Positions 17,224-28,300 of a stretch of 64,000 nt of DNA are shown in pieces. Below the pieces are notes generated by a model that searched no databases, had not been told where the DNA came from, and saw only the letters and a list, made by a program, of their open reading frames with translations. Every line of letters begins with the position of its first letter. The stretch's first letter is position 1. Source of the DNA: Paenibacillus pabuli (GTDB taxonomy: Bacteria > Bacillota > Bacilli > Paenibacillales > Paenibacillaceae); the NCBI RefSeq assembly GCF_023101145.1, contig NZ_CP073714.1, positions 4,960,001-5,024,000 on the forward strand, written 5' to 3'. Made by a program: the position numbers and the translations under genes.

Positions 17224-17577
17224 TTATACACCAAATCTAATCTTCATATCGTGAAAGATGTTCTCTTTAAATACGGTCAGCAGAATCGCTTTCACCATGT
17301 CGCTTCTCTCTTTTATGAGATTCTCTTGATAAGACTGCTCTTCTTCTCCGGCTTTATCCTCTAACTTCATATCACTAATAGCAGCCTCATGGATTTCAGG
17401 TAGGCCTTTAAGCGAAGACAAAAACTTATGTGCCACATTATCAAACAAAATATTACTTTCAAAAGCGAAAATCAGTACTTCAATTTCCTCTGTATTGAAC
17501 GGCTCCGAATCATTGCCCACTAACTTATCCATTATGGAATGGATTGCAAATTTGACATCCTGTACAGTCCTCGTCAT
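17224..17577 (-). CDS. Small helical fibre-operon protein
   Basis: A 117-residue, predominantly helical and acidic protein (EDKAGEEEQSYQENLIKERSDM). No family recognised. It starts just past the stop of the coiled-coil fibre gene (TGAAATG arrangement), so it is translated from the same mRNA. It could be a fibre chaperone, a common neighbour of phage fibre genes, but there is no direct evidence. Confidence 0.6.
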   Translation of the reverse strand: MTRTVQDVKFAIHSIMDKLVGNDSEPFNTEEIEVLIFAFESNILFDNVAHKFLSSLKGLPEIHEAAISDMKLEDKAGEEEQSYQENLIKERSDMVKAILLTVFKENIFHDMKIRFGV

Positions 17578-17578
17578 T

Positions 17579-19345
17579 TCAAATCACAACCTTTCTGATT
17601 TTCACTTGTTTGATATTACCAATATCGTCATATTCAAAGGATTTATGAACTCCCCGGCCGTCATAAATCAAGGTTTCGGTCTTCACCGTACCGTCTGTAT
17701 TGTAGGTAAAAGATGTTCTTTTCAAAAGCTGAGGAGTCACGTTCACAGAGAACACTTCCTCGGACTCGATGTCCCCATTTGCATAGTAGTTATATACGAT
17801 ATCAAGCTCCAATGCAGATCCTTCAAGAAAATCAATTCTTCTACGAATGTCCGTATCATCAAAGGTATCTCCCCCTTGGAGGACATAATACTCAGCTCCA
17901 TTGTTAATTTCCCTCAGTACCTTACCTGTAAGATCACGCTGATATTCAATGGACTTGATCTGTCCGTTACTTTCAGTAATCTCTTGTCGTTCCAGGTTTC
18001 CATCCATGCTATAGAAGTACTCAATAGTGCGATTAATTCCTCCATTAATCTTTTCTATATGTACTTTTCCATCGGGATAGTAGGTATAATCCGTTACCGA
18101 AGTCGTGTTAATGATAGACCCACGACCAATGACGGTTACTCTGGCTTCCTTTGGCACGTCAAATCTAAACCGAATAAGCGTATCACTGTATTCAATGTAA
18201 TCATCCCCAACATCCATACGTATCCCGTCCAGAAATACCTCTGCGGAATTTGAACCAATCACGTATCGCGGTACCAGAAAATCTCTGGTAATCGACAATC
18301 TGCTGTTAGGAGAAGATGTAAAATGAAATACCGATTGATGTTCCATGGCACCTCGGCTTTCAGCTAATTCAAGTCGGCTCTGCATGTTATCGAGTCTGTC
18401 TTTGAGTGCATCGTAGATGACTCCATTTTTATCTTCTCGTGATCCAACAATCTCTTTTGAAGTGACTTCCAATTCGTTCTGCATGGCTTTAATCGTTGCA
18501 TCATGTGTATCGATTGTGGTGGTATGCTGGCCCACGGTTTTTTCCAGACCTGATACTCGTTCTCCTAGTGCAGACATGTCATTTTCGATAGAGCCCTTGG
18601 TTAAGAAATATCTGAAATCCATAGCCGTGAGTGAAGTCGTTGGTGATATCCCGACATCAAGTCCACCAATAATTATGGCATCTTGTGGCTCCTCTTTTTT
18701 TATACTATAGGAGTACCTGCCATCCTCATGCAGAAAAATATAATAAGATGTATTTGCTGTGATGTCCGGAATGCTGAATGTTTGGGAAAATTGATCCACA
18801 ATAACCTTGTTGATACTAGCTCTACCGGCATTAATCGTAACTTGAACACTGTTATACATACTCAGATATGTTGGATTCGTAATACCGAGATCCTGAATGG
18901 GTTGCTTTGATACAACCTCAATGGCTTTTTCCAACGTATCAAACCGGTGATCTATGGACGACTCTTCTCCACGCGCTTCCTTAATTTCTATCTCTGCCAA
19001 ACTTAATCTTTTCTCATGATCATCCTGATTATTCGAAAGAACGTTGACATCTGCTCTTACCGTCAGAATGTCCTGCTGAACATCATTAAGTCGTGAGTTG
19101 TTTGAAGTAACTGTAGTCTCCACATCGCCTAGTCTCCGCTCATGATCATTTACCTTATCACGGCTAACATTTGCAGATTCTTCTACTAGAGTCATTCGAT
19201 CACCCAGACTAACCTCAGAACCTCTGGCGTCATCCAATTCTGCAAGATAGGAATCAATCTCAGTATGCGTTCTAATCCCGATATCACTTAGTTCCTTATG
19301 ACTCCTGGCGGACGATGTATGAGACTGGTTAATTCTTACTGACAT
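17579..19345 (-). CDS. Putative tail fibre: coiled-coil shaft and YD-like C-terminal repeats
   Basis: The protein has 588 residues. Residues 1-140 and 250-340 are heptad-like coiled coils (for example SRLNDVQQDILTVRADVNVL and RLDNMQSRLELAESRG). Between them is a strand-rich segment (about 150-245) typical of phage fibre hinge domains. After a beta domain (about 345-415) come repeated YD-type strands of about 20 residues (YTYYPDGKVHIEKI, EYFYSMDGNLERQE, YNYYANGDIESEE, FTYNTDGTVKTE), ending in FEYDDIGNIK. It is the first gene behind promoter 4 and heads a seven-gene operon. Confidence 0.8.
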   Translation of the reverse strand: MSVRINQSHTSSARSHKELSDIGIRTHTEIDSYLAELDDARGSEVSLGDRMTLVEESANVSRDKVNDHERRLGDVETTVTSNNSRLNDVQQDILTVRADVNVLSNNQDDHEKRLSLAEIEIKEARGEESSIDHRFDTLEKAIEVVSKQPIQDLGITNPTYLSMYNSVQVTINAGRASINKVIVDQFSQTFSIPDITANTSYYIFLHEDGRYSYSIKKEEPQDAIIIGGLDVGISPTTSLTAMDFRYFLTKGSIENDMSALGERVSGLEKTVGQHTTTIDTHDATIKAMQNELEVTSKEIVGSREDKNGVIYDALKDRLDNMQSRLELAESRGAMEHQSVFHFTSSPNSRLSITRDFLVPRYVIGSNSAEVFLDGIRMDVGDDYIEYSDTLIRFRFDVPKEARVTVIGRGSIINTTSVTDYTYYPDGKVHIEKINGGINRTIEYFYSMDGNLERQEITESNGQIKSIEYQRDLTGKVLREINNGAEYYVLQGGDTFDDTDIRRRIDFLEGSALELDIVYNYYANGDIESEEVFSVNVTPQLLKRTSFTYNTDGTVKTETLIYDGRGVHKSFEYDDIGNIKQVKIRKVVI

Positions 19346-19374
19346 TTGACCACCTCCATTCTTGCCTTACATAA

Positions 19375-19404
19375 TCTATACGTAATGGTTTCATTCAAAT
19401 TAAG
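19375..19404 (-). promoter_or_regulatory. Element ECF-type promoter 4 (CTTAAT-N16-CGTATAGA)
   Basis: Minus-strand CTTAAT at 19399-19404, 16-base spacer, CGTATAGA at 19375-19382, 30 bp before the coiled-coil fibre gene. The -35 box abuts the stop codon of the previous gene. Confidence 0.75.
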
Positions 19405-20544
19405 CTAGATATATGTCGAATACATTTGTAAAGAAAATTTAACTTGGGAGGCATATCTGTCTTGTGATTCTTCCCTCTCCATTCGCAGCCAAAAGTGATA
19501 GGAAGCTCCCGCCGAAATGCTAAAGGCTGTGATTGAGTAACTGAAGGCACCTGGAATACCTCCAACGTCAGGCGCAATTTGTACTTTTTCCGTGCCTGTT
19601 GTGAGCGCAAAGGTTACATCTCTAAATTCTCCTGACATCATAGGATTTTTGGCGAACATTCGAACTTCTTGTGTTGCGGAACCACCTGCTGTTAAATAAC
19701 CAAGAAAACGATCCGTATTGGGATAAAGGAGGACATCGAAATCTTCTCCAGTTTCGGGATTCGACTCTTTATAATATAAATCTGGAGTAACCTCAAAATA
19801 CATTCGGTCACCTCTAAAGAGTTTCATGGAATCCATGGCCTGAAATCGATTCCCATCGGGAAGCTTAACACCAAAGTTCCCCTCAAACGGATACGAATAT
19901 TGTCCCATATCAAAATGTACAACCGTTTCTTTGGACCGACATATTCTTGATTCGAGCACAATACCATTCTTGTCAATCAGATCAACCACGGTTCCTTTGA
20001 TCAGATTATCTACGGCAACAGACGTCCTCTTATTGATCCGAATATACTGAACTTGCATTGGATGATCTCCATCCCCTTTTAAATAGAGGCCAATCTTGGG
20101 TGCTCCCGCCAATTCAACGGAACCTATAATGTTCCACAGCATGCCGTCATCTGACCAATATGCCGTATAATAGTTGTAGTCTCGTACTAACCGAATCCAT
20201 GGATAAGTTTTCAACAGAGGCGTTGGTAAAGACATATCCAGGAACTCTTCAATCTCCATGAAATTATGCTCGTCCACAAAAACGATAACGCCTCCGTAAC
20301 ACCCCTCTGTATCGGGGTTGTAGCTGTTCCTGACATCCATCACGAATTGCTTAATATCCGTTAATGGTTTATAGAACATATACAGTGGATCGGAGCCATG
20401 TTTTAGCACTAGGCTACCTCTACCCGTTTCATAGCGGGCAGGGTCGTTAGGCAGCACTTCCCATTTGAAATCAAGGCCGGAGTTGGAATTTGTGAAGTCT
20501 TCCTCGTAAATCCTGCCTGACTCTACCAATCTTGTAACACCCAT
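19405..20544 (-). CDS. Putative tail protein with N-terminal concanavalin/LamG-like domain
   Basis: About 379 residues from the ATG at 20544, six bases past AAAGGAGG. Residues 15-180 read as a concanavalin-type beta sandwich: EDFTNSNSGLDFKWEVLPND, then GGVIVFVDEHNFMEIEEF, and YWSDDGMLWNIIGSVEL followed by IGLYLKG. This is the DUF1349/LamG-like pattern found in carbohydrate-binding modules. The rest is beta-rich with no recognised family. It follows the 1558-residue gene by 16 bp in one operon. Glycan binding is plausible but inferred. Confidence 0.7.
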   Translation of the reverse strand: MGVTRLVESGRIYEEDFTNSNSGLDFKWEVLPNDPARYETGRGSLVLKHGSDPLYMFYKPLTDIKQFVMDVRNSYNPDTEGCYGGVIVFVDEHNFMEIEEFLDMSLPTPLLKTYPWIRLVRDYNYYTAYWSDDGMLWNIIGSVELAGAPKIGLYLKGDGDHPMQVQYIRINKRTSVAVDNLIKGTVVDLIDKNGIVLESRICRSKETVVHFDMGQYSYPFEGNFGVKLPDGNRFQAMDSMKLFRGDRMYFEVTPDLYYKESNPETGEDFDVLLYPNTDRFLGYLTAGGSATQEVRMFAKNPMMSGEFRDVTFALTTGTEKVQIAPDVGGIPGAFSYSITAFSISAGASYHFWLRMEREESQDRYASQVKFSLQMYSTYI

Positions 20545-20560
20545 AAACATCCTCCTTTCA

Positions 20561-23500
20561 TTACGTGAATAGCCAGATACGTTTACCGATCACACACATC
20601 TTAGGCCTTGCTTTCCAAACTTCCAGCAAACACTTGATGAGAGCTTCTACACACTGGTCTCCACCTCCGCCTTCGCAGTAAGGAATGACATAGACATCAT
20701 CACAGATCCAGTTGGTCAGTTCCATCCAGTCCAGGTTCGCGTATTCGTAACTACGTGTACCTACTTCCTGAAGTGAGGTGAACACCCATTTGAACTCATG
20801 TTTGCCTTTGGGCACCGGATGTGAGAAGGAATAGTATCCACCCTCTTGGGTGAATGTTTTGATCAGTACATTATCGATGAAGAAATCCAGCTGACAATCA
20901 AACGGCTCAGGTACCCATACCCATCTTTCATAAGCTTTGAAGTCATGCACCCGGAAGGTGGTCATGTATCCCTTTCCCGTCCAGTCGCTGATCTGCCCCT
21001 TCTGATCTGTGGTAATCTCCACTTTATACTTGCTATATGGCTTGGGAGCCAGATCATTCAGTTCGAAGCCCCGATACCCATCCCCGTAATACTTCTCATC
21101 CCATAACACTTTTCCGTCTTCACGGGTAATTTTCACGCGTATATGACTGTTATCGCAGCCGCCCATCCAGATTGGTTTGTTATTCCATACTTCAAAGTGG
21201 GTCACTTCTGCCCAGGATGGATCTAATTTGCTACGATCTTCAATTTGCATTGAACCTCCCCAGATCATGGCGCCATCTCCAGGGCAGTCCTGCTCGAATC
21301 GAACGCGAACCTCGTATTTCTTCTTCTGATCTGAGGTGTTTTCGACTTCAATGGAGATGATCTGATCATCTTCATTTGTCACTGGTCGTGGTGGAATTAA
21401 TAGTTGACCGTCCTCATAAGTTTCAATGACAATTTTGGTTCCTCGACAAACCCTATCTCTATTCTCGTACAATCGAATAACGTCGAGCCATGCATGACTG
21501 CCACCATCTGGCGCAGTCGTGCCTGGGCCAGGTGGATTCCATGTATCCTCCCCAGGATGTGGTGATTGCCCTTCCAGGTACAAACGCCCCTGTGAATCTG
21601 TACAGTACGCATTCCAAGTTTCTCTAAAACGTCCTCCACTAAGTGTAAATCCTCCAGCATCCAAGCCACTACCGCCAGCTGTACCTGATGCTTTATGCAA
21701 ACTGTATTGAACTGTGTATGCCTTACCAGGTATTGTATAAGGAGTAAAATCCATATTGTACGTCTGTATCTGTCCATTACTTGCTGGGTAACGATAGGAG
21801 TAAAGCGTTGTACCTGTAGTTTTATCGATCAAATCAACCAATACATACGTCTCACTATCCGTTCTGTTAGGATAAACCAGATTGCCGCCGTTCAATCCAG
21901 CAGAGTCTTTTGTTTTAATGGATAGATTCTTAATAGAAGCATGGTAGAGAAAACCATCTTTATCTTGATCACTGTCACCAAAAGTATCCGTAATGCCAAT
22001 GCAGATATAGTAATATCCTGCTTTCAAATTAGTAACTGTTTCAGAAAAGGATGCTGCTGTATTCCAATCAGCAGCACTTATATTCTTGTAATTCACTTTC
22101 CCGTTATTTTTCCCTCTGTTATTAATTTCGTTTAATAGTATTCGTTTTGTACCAGATTCAGGATAAAAATACACCCTAAATCTCGCTTTTTGTTGTTCCT
22201 TATCTCTCAGATAACAAATATATCTAAAATCAATGCTAAACTCGCCTTCACAGTAAAATCGTTGAAAAATCATTTTGGTATGTGGACTATCAAACTCCGT
22301 TTTTGGTTCCCCAGGAGATAGGCTTTTCACATTTAATCCGTAATAATTACTTTCTTTATTTTGATAAATGGTACCTGGTTCGGCATAATATTGTCTCATC
22401 ATGTCCGAAGTTCGAATGGGTCGTAAACCCGTGTTGTTTAATTTCTTTATAGGGTATACCTTTAGTGTCTCAACATAATCAATTTTACCAATGTGAGGAG
22501 CATAAAAATCACGAGTAATAAATTTTCCTTCATCCAAAAGTCTATGACTACCTTCATAGGCTGCTCCTTCATTTTTCCATCCCCACCAACTCGTTTGGTC
22601 AGACCGTCCTGAAAAAGAACTTTGTCCATACTGAATTTCATGATTTTTCATTCCACCAGGAAAACATACTTCTCCAAACGGACTTTGGGATGGCTGATTG
22701 GACTGACCGGTACCATTGCCTCCGACCGTTCCGCTTCCTGATCCCCCGGTGTTACCATCGCCAGGCACATACGACTTCCCATCTCTATATATCCAGCGGA
22801 ATTTATGATTACCAGCGGGTAGGGGATACATACAATTCGTACCTTTATCGCCGTTGGATTGACTCCCCGTCCAAACGCTGATGCCATCTATCTGTAGTTC
22901 CAACTTCTCCCCCAAATCAAAGTCGCCACCATACTGCCAGCAAATATATCCGGAATTGTCCATAGCAGCTGTAAATTCACAAATAAAATCTTGGTTATGT
23001 CCTTGTGCCCACATAACACCATCTCCAACAGGGATTGGATCTGGAGGATTGTCAGGGTTATATTGTGGAGGTTTGATATCTTTCCAATTCCAACCACCAA
23101 TAAATTTCAAAGACGGTTTATAAACATCCTTTTTATTAAATAACTCTTCAAATACTATGATATCTCTCGAAGTCCCTTTGTCTGGATCATAATTGGAATC
23201 CATCGCGGGATAAATACGCATGTGCTCTTTAATATTTAATTTGGCACCAGGATTCAGCTCTGCACTGTATGTAATCGTATCTCCGCTTGTTTGTGTAGAC
23301 GCTCCAGCATCGGTTACATCCCAGCCACGGGTCACATCAACATAGGAACCTAGAGGAGATGTTGTCCGGTATGTATTGCCCGTGTTATTACCATAAGTAA
23401 ACAACTTGTCCAACTGATATTTAAAGGGTTCTTCCGTTAAACTATCTCTGATTCGAAATTGGATTACGTTGTTTCCAGCTTGCAGAGGAATACGTACTTG

Positions 23501-25237
23501 TTCGCCGTTACCATGCATCGTTGTATAATGAACGGACATACCGTTTACAGTTACCTCAAACGCTTCAGTAGGCCTTAACTGATGCTTATAACTAAATACG
23601 AACCACCCCTCATCCGGCAAATTCACTGAAGTTTCGGCGATCATATCCCCTTCTTGTGGCTCATCCAGACGTAATATATCTCCTTGATCTATCCATCTCG
23701 GATTTCCCGACATGTACCATTGATATTTTTCAATCCCTTGTCCACGATGAGATGGCTCCCAATGATCAATCTCTCGCGGAGGACAAGTTACTTCGAGTGC
23801 ACCTTTCAGGTCAATGGTCGTATCAGGCCCTGCAACAATTTCATATTCAATTTTTGCCTGATTGGACTCCGTTTCTGAGTACTCCCCATTCAGTATCCAC
23901 TCCACACCATGCACTGAGCGAGCATTACTACCATGATCTCCATCACCGTGCTGGGACCGCTGAATGAATTCATCATCAAAAAACAACTGATAATCATGAT
24001 CGGGATACGGCTCTTCATCCACACCCATTTTGTAAGCAAATGAAATCGTACCATCACATTCGTTATCCAGGTCCATTATCATGGTTTTCTTACGCAAATC
24101 ATCCGTAATGAACTGTCCTTTAAAATGTGCTTGTGCCACACTTTGCGGTGATCTTACAACCCAGTTTCCATACTCATATACGTCCTCGCCATCCAGATCG
24201 TAATCCTTCGGCGCAGGCGGCTTGCGTGTATCCACAATCTCAACCACTTCAACATCCTTGATATAGATGCCATTGTTCTGCCATACTTCCGGCCTCATTT
24301 TACGGATCAGCCAATCAAATTTATACATCTGTCCTGGCTGCAGCGTAAATGCGGCTTCCTGCCAATTGCTATTCTCGCTCCATTCGCCTCCGACTTGCTG
24401 CCCGTTGATATAGAACAGCATGCCATTACCGCGCTTAGCACTAGCCAGGTACTTGAACCTGATCTGTCCATAACGCTTCACACGCCAGTTAAATGTGATT
24501 TTGGATGAGTTTCCAATCTCGAGAAGCCCTAGATCCAGTTTCAAGATCATCTCTGAACCAGATTGTTCATTTCGGCCTATGGAGTGGACAGCTACCCATT
24601 CCTGATCCTCCGTCGATGAGACATATCTAAAGAAATCAGGAAATTTGTTCGAGAAGGGTACGTCCTTTTTCATCGTAAAGAGCGGTATCTCATATACGGT
24701 GGCATCAAAATGATTGAAGTATTTCCCACTAAAATGATGGTAGTAGGGTGCAGGACAGACTGGCAATGACACACCATGATGGCTGCCTCCAGGCTTCTGA
24801 GCATTTTCAAGAATCTTGTGAATACAATCTTTAATCATTTGCAGTACCCGCTGATATTGCGTTTTGTCTGGAGGCTGCTGCTGTTCCACCCACCATTCAA
24901 TCCTGCGGTACATATTCCATAACGCTTCGCGACAGCGCACACTCGCATACCATGACTTATCTCTCAGGTATTGCTCAATGATTTGATCAATACTATTCTC
25001 TAGCGCATCCAATTGAACCGTCTGCCATCGTCCGATTTGACCGTAACCTGGATCACCCAGAATAGGGTTATTTTCTTCACCATGCCGATCGGTTTCGCTC
25101 CTTGGTGCATTGGGACTCTGCGGTAAATATGCAGGGTTATTAGGGTTGCCGTAACTTTTGTCCGCAATCTTCGCCCTCATATTCGCGAACAATACACCTT
25201 TCTGTGACTTGGAGAACAAACCAAATGTATGACCCAT
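20561..25237 (-). CDS. Giant (about 1558-residue) multi-domain beta-sandwich tail protein
   Basis: The ATG at 25237 follows GGGAGG. The first 150 residues are helical. The rest contains at least five similar beta-sandwich units, each with a strand naming a ligand-like or hinge segment and a G-hairpin. Examples are LFYINGQQVGGEW..LQPGQMYKFDWLIRK (near 270), LFFDDEFIQRSQHGDG (near 425), VTVNGMSVHY..LQAGNNVIQFRIRD (near 570), LQIDGISVWTGSQSNGDKG..LPAGNHKFRWIYRDG (near 790) and FFIDNVLIKTF..VPKGKHEFKWVF (near 1460). The C-terminus has several Cys (CEGGGGDQCVEALIKCLLEVW). The repeated layout resembles carbohydrate-binding modules. It is the first gene behind promoter 5. Confidence 0.7.
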   Translation of the reverse strand: MGHTFGLFSKSQKGVLFANMRAKIADKSYGNPNNPAYLPQSPNAPRSETDRHGEENNPILGDPGYGQIGRWQTVQLDALENSIDQIIEQYLRDKSWYASVRCREALWNMYRRIEWWVEQQQPPDKTQYQRVLQMIKDCIHKILENAQKPGGSHHGVSLPVCPAPYYHHFSGKYFNHFDATVYEIPLFTMKKDVPFSNKFPDFFRYVSSTEDQEWVAVHSIGRNEQSGSEMILKLDLGLLEIGNSSKITFNWRVKRYGQIRFKYLASAKRGNGMLFYINGQQVGGEWSENSNWQEAAFTLQPGQMYKFDWLIRKMRPEVWQNNGIYIKDVEVVEIVDTRKPPAPKDYDLDGEDVYEYGNWVVRSPQSVAQAHFKGQFITDDLRKKTMIMDLDNECDGTISFAYKMGVDEEPYPDHDYQLFFDDEFIQRSQHGDGDHGSNARSVHGVEWILNGEYSETESNQAKIEYEIVAGPDTTIDLKGALEVTCPPREIDHWEPSHRGQGIEKYQWYMSGNPRWIDQGDILRLDEPQEGDMIAETSVNLPDEGWFVFSYKHQLRPTEAFEVTVNGMSVHYTTMHGNGEQVRIPLQAGNNVIQFRIRDSLTEEPFKYQLDKLFTYGNNTGNTYRTTSPLGSYVDVTRGWDVTDAGASTQTSGDTITYSAELNPGAKLNIKEHMRIYPAMDSNYDPDKGTSRDIIVFEELFNKKDVYKPSLKFIGGWNWKDIKPPQYNPDNPPDPIPVGDGVMWAQGHNQDFICEFTAAMDNSGYICWQYGGDFDLGEKLELQIDGISVWTGSQSNGDKGTNCMYPLPAGNHKFRWIYRDGKSYVPGDGNTGGSGSGTVGGNGTGQSNQPSQSPFGEVCFPGGMKNHEIQYGQSSFSGRSDQTSWWGWKNEGAAYEGSHRLLDEGKFITRDFYAPHIGKIDYVETLKVYPIKKLNNTGLRPIRTSDMMRQYYAEPGTIYQNKESNYYGLNVKSLSPGEPKTEFDSPHTKMIFQRFYCEGEFSIDFRYICYLRDKEQQKARFRVYFYPESGTKRILLNEINNRGKNNGKVNYKNISAADWNTAASFSETVTNLKAGYYYICIGITDTFGDSDQDKDGFLYHASIKNLSIKTKDSAGLNGGNLVYPNRTDSETYVLVDLIDKTTGTTLYSYRYPASNGQIQTYNMDFTPYTIPGKAYTVQYSLHKASGTAGGSGLDAGGFTLSGGRFRETWNAYCTDSQGRLYLEGQSPHPGEDTWNPPGPGTTAPDGGSHAWLDVIRLYENRDRVCRGTKIVIETYEDGQLLIPPRPVTNEDDQIISIEVENTSDQKKKYEVRVRFEQDCPGDGAMIWGGSMQIEDRSKLDPSWAEVTHFEVWNNKPIWMGGCDNSHIRVKITREDGKVLWDEKYYGDGYRGFELNDLAPKPYSKYKVEITTDQKGQISDWTGKGYMTTFRVHDFKAYERWVWVPEPFDCQLDFFIDNVLIKTFTQEGGYYSFSHPVPKGKHEFKWVFTSLQEVGTRSYEYANLDWMELTNWICDDVYVIPYCEGGGGDQCVEALIKCLLEVWKARPKMCVIGKRIWLFT

Positions 25238-25257
25238 ACCAATCACCTCCCACTCTC

Positions 25258-25302
25258 TCTATACGACAAAAAGAGCACCGAGTTAATCGGTGCCCGTAAG
25301 AT
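25258..25302 (-). promoter_or_regulatory. Composite terminator and element ECF-type promoter 5
   Basis: On the minus strand the giant repeat gene ends at 25283 inside a hairpin (GCACCGA/TCGGTGC, loop TTAAC) followed by TCTTTTT. The loop doubles as the -35 (ATTAAC, 25282-25287). After a 16-base spacer formed by the stem and T run comes CGTATAGA (25258-25265). It serves the 20561-25237 gene. Confidence 0.78.
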
Positions 25303-28300
25303 CATATTGTAATTTCGAATCCGTGTAGATCTGAAGCTTGTTTTCCATGACTGATACGGACAATGTATACCATTTATCCTTCTCCCACTTAAAGGGTTGC
25401 ATCGGAGAACCTACTGCAGTTGAATTGCCAGCAACGATTTTATATAACTGCATCGGTGTCCTCATATCCAGGCTGTTATCACTGTCTCCTCCGTGAACCA
25501 TAAACATCCAATAATTATTTTCATCAAAGTATTTGAATATAATTCCGGCACCGTCACCATCCGTGTCCGTATCAACCTTGAAGTCAACAGAGAACTTGTA
25601 GGTCTCTGCCAGAAAGTTATTACGATACCATCCACTGATGTCCTTTGTATCCTCTTTGGAATAAAACTTCCCAATCAATCGGTCCCGATCCCAATCGCCT
25701 TTACCGAATTTGTTCCAGTCATCAGACTGGGAGAGCTCCAGCGCATCCATATCCTTGGAGTAAGGATAATACACATTGAACGGATCATTCGGATCATAGT
25801 CCTCTGGTACGCCCAAGCCTCCCTCCCAATCTTCAGGATCCATCCCCCTATCCAGCAAATCATCTGAGTAATCGAATATGAGTCCCTGTGCCATCGTATC
25901 CATCATCGGGATGTAAGCATCAGTAGATTCACGGTGCGCCACCGGATGATCAGTCAGTGTGAAGCTATCACGCGGTTCCATCTTGGCTTCATGATATATC
26001 TCCATTAGATGAGTCGTTCTCTCAGGAAGAAACGCGTGTAACTGTTCCAAATATTCTGCTCTCTTCTCAGGCCTTTCAGCGAAAATAAAACCTGTGATGA
26101 CTTGAGAACAACGTTCCTCAAATGAAGCCATGAGCCGATCAGGATCCTCAATTTCAGACAGTCTAGCATTGGCTATTCCTGTCGGTAAATCTCTCTCTAT
26201 TCTAGTTTCACGTTCCTCAGTTATCCCTTCAAAATCATTCTTACTGAGATAAGCTGGGTCTATCAACTTGCTGCCAAAAGTCTCGCCATCATTAACAATG
26301 TAGCTTGTATATGGAGAACTATGTCCATAGCTTACCTCATCATCTGAGAAAGCAAACCTTTGAAGTGTCGTCCCATAAATTCCGTCGAAATGCTCTCCGG
26401 CTCGTTGATCTGCAGCTCCACTTTCCATCTCATGTGAATGACCATGTCGATCGACTTTCCCTGCTGTGACATGCTCCCAATCGAGAGTCGTACTTCTTAA
26501 CAGGCTCATCCCAGAATTCAATTGATGGTTATAAGCCTCATAAGAACTTCTGGAACTGATGAACGAATCCCCCTCAATGTGACCATCTCTCGTTTTAAGA
26601 TAAGCATATTCGCTTTGGATTAGGTCCAGCTGCTTATATTGAAATCCAACACGTTCCATCTCCAAAATGGATTCTCTTAGCCCTTTGTTTCCGTAAAACA
26701 TATCATGATCCAGTGATCCATTTCGCAGTTTAATTACATCATCGACCGTCTCATGGATATGTGCCCATCGTTCACCTTTCCTCCCGAAAAGGTTGTTATG
26801 CTGGAAAGCTGATCTACCCTCTTTATTTAAATCAATAGTTTGGATCAAGTCAGCTTCTTTACCGTTCTTCAAGCCGAGAAGCTGTGAATGAAGAAACGAA
26901 TCTTTGGCATTTTTCAATCCGAAAATATTTTCTTCCAAATGTCCATATTGCGGTTTGTCAGCGAGCAGATTCTCTTCCATATTGCCATACTGGGGCTTAT
27001 CTGCTGAGAGCAAATTCTCAATCGTCCCATACTTCAGGTTTGTCCCACCTACAATCTCAACCGGAACATCCCCGTATTTCAAATTCGTTCCGCCAACGAT
27101 TTCTATAGGTATATCTCCATAGCTGAGTCCCGTGCCCCCCACGGATTCCACTGGAACATCACCATACTTCAGATTTGTACCGCCCAGTGGCAATACAGGA
27201 TCAAGATAACCATACTGTGGTTTGTCCGCAACCAGTTGTTCTTCAAGATTGGCAATCTTTTCTTTAACGCTCTCTATTGTCTCATGAAGGTAAGAATCCT
27301 GAGTATTCTTGCTGGCGAAGATAACATCATTATTGAAATTTATAGCATCTCTATACAGATGAATGGAAAGTAGAGACTCCCCAATTAAGACTATACGAGA
27401 ATTCTTTGATCCCACAACCAGGATATCTTCCAGTGCCGATTCTTTTTCATCCTTTTTCGAATCATAAATCAGTTCAATGAAGTCCGTATCTCTAATACCT
27501 TTGCTACCATACGTTCCCTCATCATTCAACTGGCTGAAGCGTAATTTGACCACTTCACTCTCAACCTCATGGACTGATGCATCTTTCATGATTCTTGTGG
27601 AATGGTTTTCTTCAAGCATGAAAGAAAATCTATTCATGTTATCCGAAATGATTTCAACGCTCAATTGGCCCTCGCGTTTGATTGAATCAGCCAACAGCAT
27701 ATCGTCAAGGTCAGAAGGTTTCATTTCTGTAAATGCCAGAGATACCTCATGTTGCACCAAGCCATAAAGATCTTCCCGTTTACCTACAGGAGCGCCGCTT
27801 TCCAAAGTCGATTCCCAAGTTCGGCGCATTCCTGCATTAAACTCAATATCCATCGCACTTTCCCTTTCCCACGAGGAACCGAGTGTATTTCTAATCTCCG
27901 CTTCTCCATCTCGGGGGTTTACGCTGCTTATGGAATAATCTTTGCTAAGCAAAGAGGGTCGCCATATCAATGTAGCCAGGGAGTAATCTATATCAATAGC
28001 TGCTTTACGTGGTTCAATCAATCCAATAGAATAGCTCTCATTAAAATACAACTGTCTAATCTTGAATGTACCTATGGAGTACTTTTCAGTAAATAGTGCT
28101 TCTCTTGTTGGAATTGTTCCCATACCTTCATGTTCTTTCGAATATCCCTCACGAAGCTTCGGTGCTCCAATGAGATATTCTGTGTTTAAAAGCATCTGGC
28201 GCAAGTTCGTGCCACCCAGTGTGTATTCTTCATTGATGGTTCCATAGCGATCGCGGGAAGCCCCACCCATATTGAATTCGGTATGAAGTACACTTTCACG

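Noticed and set aside
26935..27190. CRISPR-like array
   Set aside because: The direct repeats are in frame, encode GGTNLKYGD-type peptide units and lack spacers; no cas genes are near.
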